Shown here one piece after another: positions 58,554 through 64,000 of a stretch of 64,000 nt of DNA; position 1 is the stretch's first letter; every line of letters begins with the position of its first letter. The notes under the pieces are model-generated. The model saw only the letters and a program-made list of their open reading frames with translations, did no database searches and was not told the origin of the DNA. The position numbers and the translations under genes are program-made. Source of the stretch: Glycine soja (Eukaryota > Streptophyta > Magnoliopsida > Fabales > Fabaceae). The stretch lies in the NCBI RefSeq assembly GCF_004193775.1, contig NC_041009.1, forward strand, positions 46,059,534 through 46,123,533, in the 5' to 3' direction.

Positions 58554-61500
58554 TTAAACAAGAACTTTCTGCACAGCGAAAGGTGTGCTATCAACTTTTG
58601 CTGGATATCCCAACACCATCTCAACGATCATTTCAGCAGTCCCCAAAGCCTGGAAATTTCTCCAAAATTAGAGACTTCTCTAAATGTTTATTCAGATTAA
58701 AGTCAGCATGCTAACTACCATCTTAGTGTAAATAGGAAATGTTATAATGTTATTTTTTTTTTATAATGAAGATTAGAAGTATCTGAGAAGCCAGAACTCA
58801 CCATTAAAAGTCCACTCCCTTCATGTCCAGCTGCAAGGTACACATTTGACAAGCCAGGCACAGGCCCAATCACTGGCTTCCCATTAGGCACTGACAGTAA
58901 CACTATGCAAGTCAATAATATGTTGTGTACATAGATTTTGCAAGTGTAAATAAAATATAAATAGTTTAGCTGCATAAGATAGCAAACAGATATTGTGACT
59001 CACTGTAAGGTCGTAATCCTATTCTGACTTTTCTACTTGCACTTAGATCTGAAAGTGGAAGTGTTTTCAATTTGGGAAAGAATTCTCCAACTCGCTTCCA
59101 TATGTAACTGACAACAGACTCGTCCAAATTGGTGTTGAAACCAACAAATTCACGGCTACTCCCTTGACAGTGGATAAGATTTTGGTTTTTCACCACACGG
59201 ATAGGGAAAATGTTAAAATTCTAAAACAATATAGAAGAATTTGCATCAACAGCAAAACTTGATCTATTTCATGAAAACTAGAATGCTATTTATGAATGAA
59301 ATGAAAAGAGAGTTATGTTCGGCCAAAAAGATAAGACTTTCAATTCAATTTAAATGCACGTTTGAAGACAGAACAAATACCATCTAGTATATGCAAATCA
59401 AACCATGAGCTGTTAGATTAATTATTTAATTGTGTAGTTTACTATTAATCAATTATTTGGAATTTTTATTAATTAGAAATATATTAATTATGGTCAATAG
59501 TTATTATTATGATACTATTGATGAACATGATATTGAGCTTTGTTTTAAGTAACCCGTGAGGCTGTGATGGGTTGGATCATTAGTATTCTGTTGAGAGGTG
59601 TCTATCCTCATCTCGTGAGTAAATAAATTGTAGTCCCATAAGCAATTTATACATTTAGAAACACTCAGCAGGAAGAGGACAATGCTCTCACAAAATATCT
59701 TTTTCCTGAACAACCACAAGCATTAGCATGAATCCATGTATGCGTTCTTCATTCATCTCTATAACATACTGATGATTTACATGCTGTAATTTATATCTAT
59801 ATATGATCTTGACATTCTAAAATTGCTTAAAATCCATCATGAGCATCCGATAAAGAGAAAACAAGTCATTGAATAACTACCAGCACACAAGCTTTGTTTG
59901 ATAGGAAATCCTTTCAAAGATAAAAGATTATTCAATATTAAATAATGGTCAGAACTTAAAACTTCAAAGCAACATATGCAATCATCCGACATATAGATTA
60001 GCAATATGAGCCTCCCCATTGCAGATATTATTTACATAGGCCATGGAAAAAAAGCTTACCAAGAAGAAGATTTCCTGCTGCATCTATACTTGCTACCATT
60101 GAAACAGATAAGTTCTTTTGATGATCAGGGGATTCTGAACCAGAAATTGTTGGATGGTTGAGATAATCTGCCTCCATCAAGCCATGATTCATTTGAAGGA
60201 AATTGAAATTTTGAACCACAAGTAGGTGACCCTTCACAACAAACAAACAGAAGAACGTATAAAAGGAATATGAATCAATCAATTAACAAAACAACCTGAT
60301 CAGCTTGAAATGAAAGGAAATATTAAGCAATAATGCAAAAACAATGTCACGTTCCTTTACAGTTTCAAGCAAGAAACAGAATGGATTGAAATTTAAGAGA
60401 GGAAATTTGAAGTCCTTTGGGCAAAATACTACAATGTCGCTAAGCACACACCCAAATGATTTCTAAAAATCTCCTTTATTCTGGTTTTAAGAAGAGAATA
60501 TGACGGACAGAAAGTTCCCCTATCTTATTGCCCTCCACTGTCACTAACCACAAACCAAAGCGTATAGGTTAGAAACATCAACACACAGTCACAACTTCAT
60601 TTCCGTTTAAATAGGAAAATGTATCAGAGTGCATGGTAAATGAAATACAATGAATGAAATCCTAGATATGCATGATTAGGTCAGTTCAAGGCTTCAATCT
60701 GTATATAAACACACCTTTCTGGGCATTACTGGAACATGTAAATCCATTCCCCAATTTCTAAACAAGTCCTGCATCAAAGAACCAGTCCAACAACCAGCTG
60801 CAACTATAACTGCTTTCTTGCTGTATATTGTGTTCTTGGAAGTCTGAACAGCTTTGACCTCTCCATTGCTATCTGACCTGAGCAAAAAATGAAACAAACC
60901 ATTTAGTCAACAAAAATTGATTCCCTACCAACACTTTCAGTGCCACAGTTAGTGCAACAAAAAGGAAAAAAATAAAATAAACCTGATGAAACATTTCACT
61001 GGGTCATCATAAAATTCTGTATATCTTCCTTTTGATGCAAAACTCCTGTTAGTCTACACCAACAATAAATTAGCAACTATAAGTCTGAGATCATTTGGCA
61101 GCAGTGTGGTAAGACTTTAGTTAAAAGAAAAATGTAAACATTGATAATTATTTACAAGTTGCAAGTAAAAGATATGCAAAGAAAAATGAACCAAGAATAC
61201 AGAACCTTTTCAATATATGCAACAGTGCGATAAGCATCTATTTGGCAGTCATCTGGTAGAAATGCAGCTGCACTGTCTTTGTCCACCAGTAGATCAGGTT
61301 CCTCTTTAATCAAATCACTGCTACACAGGTACTCTGCTTTCAACCCAGCCTCACATAGTAGTTTCACCCTCCCTTTTAGCACGTCTGACTCAGCATCAGT
61401 CCTACCAATTAATAGGCTTCCTGTAGATCAAAAGGCATGTCACATCAAAGTTCTGATCACTGTGGAAAAGAGGCCTAAAACTTTGATGACTACAAATATC

Positions 61501-63387
61501 AATGCCTCCTGCATATTACTGCACACAACACTTATGGAAGACGGAAAAGTTCAGAAACACCATAACTGCTTGAGGATAATCCATAGCAACCAATTAGCAT
61601 CTCAAATTCACAATGATATGAGGCCATATATGATACGATTTACATTATTAGTAGTATGAATTCTATTTCATTTTTACCTTTCAATCCCAGAAATACACAG
61701 GCAGATCTACATTCCAAATAAAGAAAGAAGTGCAATGTAACTAATCATCCTGATCTACAGAAAGTAGTCTCTCTTACCAATAATTTAGTGTTTCTCTCTC
61801 TATCTGTTGTTCTCTAATTTCTGATGTCAAAAAAGTGCTTTCAAAAAATGTTAAGATATGTAGTATCATGGCACCAGAGGCTGGAAGCTAAGTCCTACAT
61901 ATAACCCTATAGCCAGATGATCTTTGGGATTGAAGAGAGAATGACCTTAAACATGTTCCCAGCATGCATTTCATCGGAAGGATGGTGCCATTACCATATA
62001 CATGCATGCTATCACAAAAAAGCATGCCATCTAAACAATTCATACAAAACTAAATATATCTGTTTTTCATTTGTAGGGCAGGTTCTATATACTATGATTA
62101 AACAATTATAACACAACCAGAAACTTCATTTTTCTGACGCAACTCCTACAATGCTTCACAATCAAAAGATGCAAATTATATATATACAGCTTCAAATTCA
62201 GTGATTCACATTGGCAATACTCCCAAATTGCGACACAAAGAAAGAGAAATTTGTAGAAAGATACAGCTATTATAGTTATACCAGACTGTTTCCAACCCAA
62301 CTCCACCATAGGATCCAAACCTTGCTCTTCTATGCTCTGTACCAGCGTCTTCCAAAGTTGATGACTCCTTGACGCAAGATCCCACGTAGCACTCCCAGGG
62401 GTTTTGTTTACCATCCACAGATGTCCCTGCCCTAGAAACAACCAGCTCAAATTTCAAAACAAAGGGGAAGAGACCCAACAGTTAATCAAAATTCAGCATA
62501 AAACTCCATTTTCTAATTCTGCAATACAAAAGAAAAAGAATTGAAATCTCACACTTTGGCCCCCCGCCCCCAGATGAATGCAAATGACTTATAGCATGTT
62601 TGGATTTTCGATGCCATTAAAATCATGGTGATTATCTCAAAATCACGGTGTTAAAATGATTTTTCCAAAGCAATAATGTGTTGCTTCACATTCACCGTGA
62701 AATTAAAATTGATTTTGGCTCACCTTACCACCACCCTAAACATGCAATTATGCATGTTGAGGAATTGATTCTATAGGTCCAAAACCGATTTTGAGTTGAA
62801 GCAACATTAAGTGCATTTTGCTTCGAATGAAATATTTTATACTGTATTTTACTACTAACTTGTATTCAGAATATAAGGATACAAGCATAAATCACTTTTT
62901 TTTAAAAATCAATTTTGCTAGCCCTCACCCAAACATGGTGGAAAAATTGGTAAATCCAACATTTTTATATCAAACAATATGTGTACGCGTGGTGGAGAAC
63001 AAATGTGCGTGCGAGCATGTGTCTATTACAGTTTTTCTTTTCTTTTCCCAAAGAGAAAAAAAAAAAAAAGACGATCATTGTATTTTTTTTATATATAGTG
63101 ATACCTGCGCCAGTGGCACCGGAACAAGGGACAGCCTTATCGACTACGGCGACAGAAAGGTCGGAAGAAACGAGGAAGTGGCGAGCGATGGTTAAGCCAA
63201 TGACGCCAGCGCCAACTACGACGACGTCGTATGCTTGAGACGAAGAAGAACAAGAAACGGAGAACCGACCCTTACTGGTTGGGGTTTTGTTTTTCCAGGA
63301 ATAAGCACATGGGTGAGTGGAAGAAAGGGTGCTGTTGTGCTTGGAAATAAGGTTCGGGTTCGGGAGCAATGTAGAGAGGGAAGCCAT
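58554..63387 (-). CDS. FAD-dependent oxidoreductase (D-amino-acid/glycine oxidase superfamily), nine exons, plastid-type N-terminus
   Basis: Exons in transcript order: 63387-63105, 62431-62282, 61420-61206, 61053-60983, 60877-60715, 60231-60060, 59162-59004, 58890-58802, 58649-58554. All junctions have GT/AG sites and matching phases, giving 465 residues and a stop. The start ATG at 63387 gives MASLSTLLPNPNLIS; the longer open frame has GTG. Residues 1-50 are Ser/Thr-rich and basic, as a chloroplast transit peptide. The FAD Rossmann motif VVVVGAGVIGLTIARHF (GxGxxG at 59-64) is followed by substrate-binding parts, KKAVIVAAGCWTG, GHLLVVQ, and a C-terminal flavin motif VRIGLRPYS ... GLSNVYLAAGHEGSGLLMA. 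It resembles Arabidopsis At5g48440 in layout, by memory. Members oxidise amine substrates with FAD and release hydrogen peroxide; the substrate here is unknown. A MITE lies in intron 1. Confidence 0.88.
62595..62937. repeat. MITE-like inverted-end repeat in intron 1 of the oxidoreductase gene
   Basis: Ends are catgtttgg (left) and ccaaacatg (right), perfect 9-bp inverted ends, with further inverse phrases such as aatcaattttgcta on the right against tagcatg..aattaaaattgattttg inside. About 343 bp, no coding. It may be a hAT- or Mutator-type derivative; no target duplication is certain. Confidence 0.45.
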
Positions 63388-64000
63388 CGTGCTGGAGCTC
63401 TTCAATAGAATAGAACTTTGTTGTTTTTGGTTTCGGGTTTTTTGGCTGCTGCTTCGACCAAAGATTTTTTCTGAGGTTAATATCGTCAAATTAGTGATTA
63501 TCACATGATTAACAGAGCAATAGTTATGTGATTATTAATTAAGTGATTGAATATAATTACAAGAATAATTAATGTAAGAGCTCGGTCTGCCTATCATGCC
63601 AATCAAGCTGGGCCAAACACTCGTTTTTTTACCTTTATTTAAAAGTTCTGTTCAATTCTAATTACAAACTGGTCCATCGACCCTTAGAATAAACTCAAAT
63701 TAACAACAAAGTTAATTACACTGGTCCATCTTGCTCAATGAATGATAGAACTAACATTTCAATAATTGGTTCATGACAACATTAAAGATCATCCAAGTTA
63801 ATTACATTGTCATTATACCAATGAATCTCAGAAGATTTTCTCTCACAATTACTCTCAATATCACAGCAAGAACTTTCCAAGGCTCTTTCTAATGATTCTG
63901 CAAGATCCATCTCCCACAAACCTAACCTACATATTGTGTTGTAGGTCTCATAACTGGTTACCCTCATGCCATCTGACACTAACTCCTTTAAGTCTCCTCT
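63388..64000. other. Upstream of the oxidoreductase gene, right edge of the window
   Basis: Promoter and 5' UTR of the minus-strand gene (polypyrimidine on minus) near 63390-63500, then AT-rich DNA. The short frame at 63782-63979 (minus) has some protein-like composition (SDGMRVTSYETYNTICRLGL) and could be an exon of a gene beyond the edge. I recognise no family in it. Confidence 0.4.

Noticed and set aside
1..64000. Gene cluster for a specialised metabolite
   Set aside because: The transporter and oxidoreductase are about 35 kb apart on opposite strands with unrelated genes and transposons between; no co-clustered biosynthetic enzymes.

Overview
The window is plant nuclear DNA, most likely from a legume of the soybean type. 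The genes have GT/AG introns, the coding exons are GC-rich islands in AT-rich flanks, a tRNA-derived Au-like SINE is present, and the spliced proteins match dicot families closely. Species is an inference; no database search was possible. No prokaryotic, CRISPR, organellar-insertion or rRNA signature was seen.

Layout. 1-2272 is intergenic with simple repeats. 2273-6825 (+) is a six-exon RCC1-repeat gene matching mitochondrial RUG3. 6826-16707 is a gene desert with a hAT-like element that carries a nested hairpin MITE. 16708-23506 (+) is a seven-exon full-size ABCB (P-glycoprotein/MDR) transporter like Arabidopsis ABCB15. 23507-33236 is AT-rich and carries a degenerate bZIP transcription-factor pseudogene, MITEs, an LTR-like stretch, a LINE remnant and a SINE with perfect 19-bp target-site duplications. 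33237-33674 (-) is an orphan first coding exon of a short FAR1-type gene. About 36.2-43.1 kb is a Mutator-like element (MULE) carrying a plant-mobile-domain (PMD) gene on + and a broken MURA-type transposase on -, with a perfect 195-bp tandem duplication inside the transposase. 44758-45438 (+) is a MEE60-like four-helix membrane protein gene. 45439-55786 is intergenic and contains a well-bounded 1,467-bp TIR element with 9-bp target-site duplication. 55787-56263 (-) is the ferredoxin-like complex I bridge subunit (C1-FDX type). 58554-63387 (-) is a nine-exon FAD-dependent oxidoreductase with a plastid-type N-terminus.

How the genes relate. They are independent single-gene units, not a cluster. 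Two act on mitochondrial complex I by homology (the RUG3 homologue in nad2 splicing, the C1-FDX homologue as a structural subunit) but lie about 50 kb apart, so functional linkage is not implied. The most unusual content is broken or mobile: the bZIP relic, the PMD-bearing MULE, the orphan FAR1 exon and the nested elements. I found no clear evidence of a wholly new biological system.
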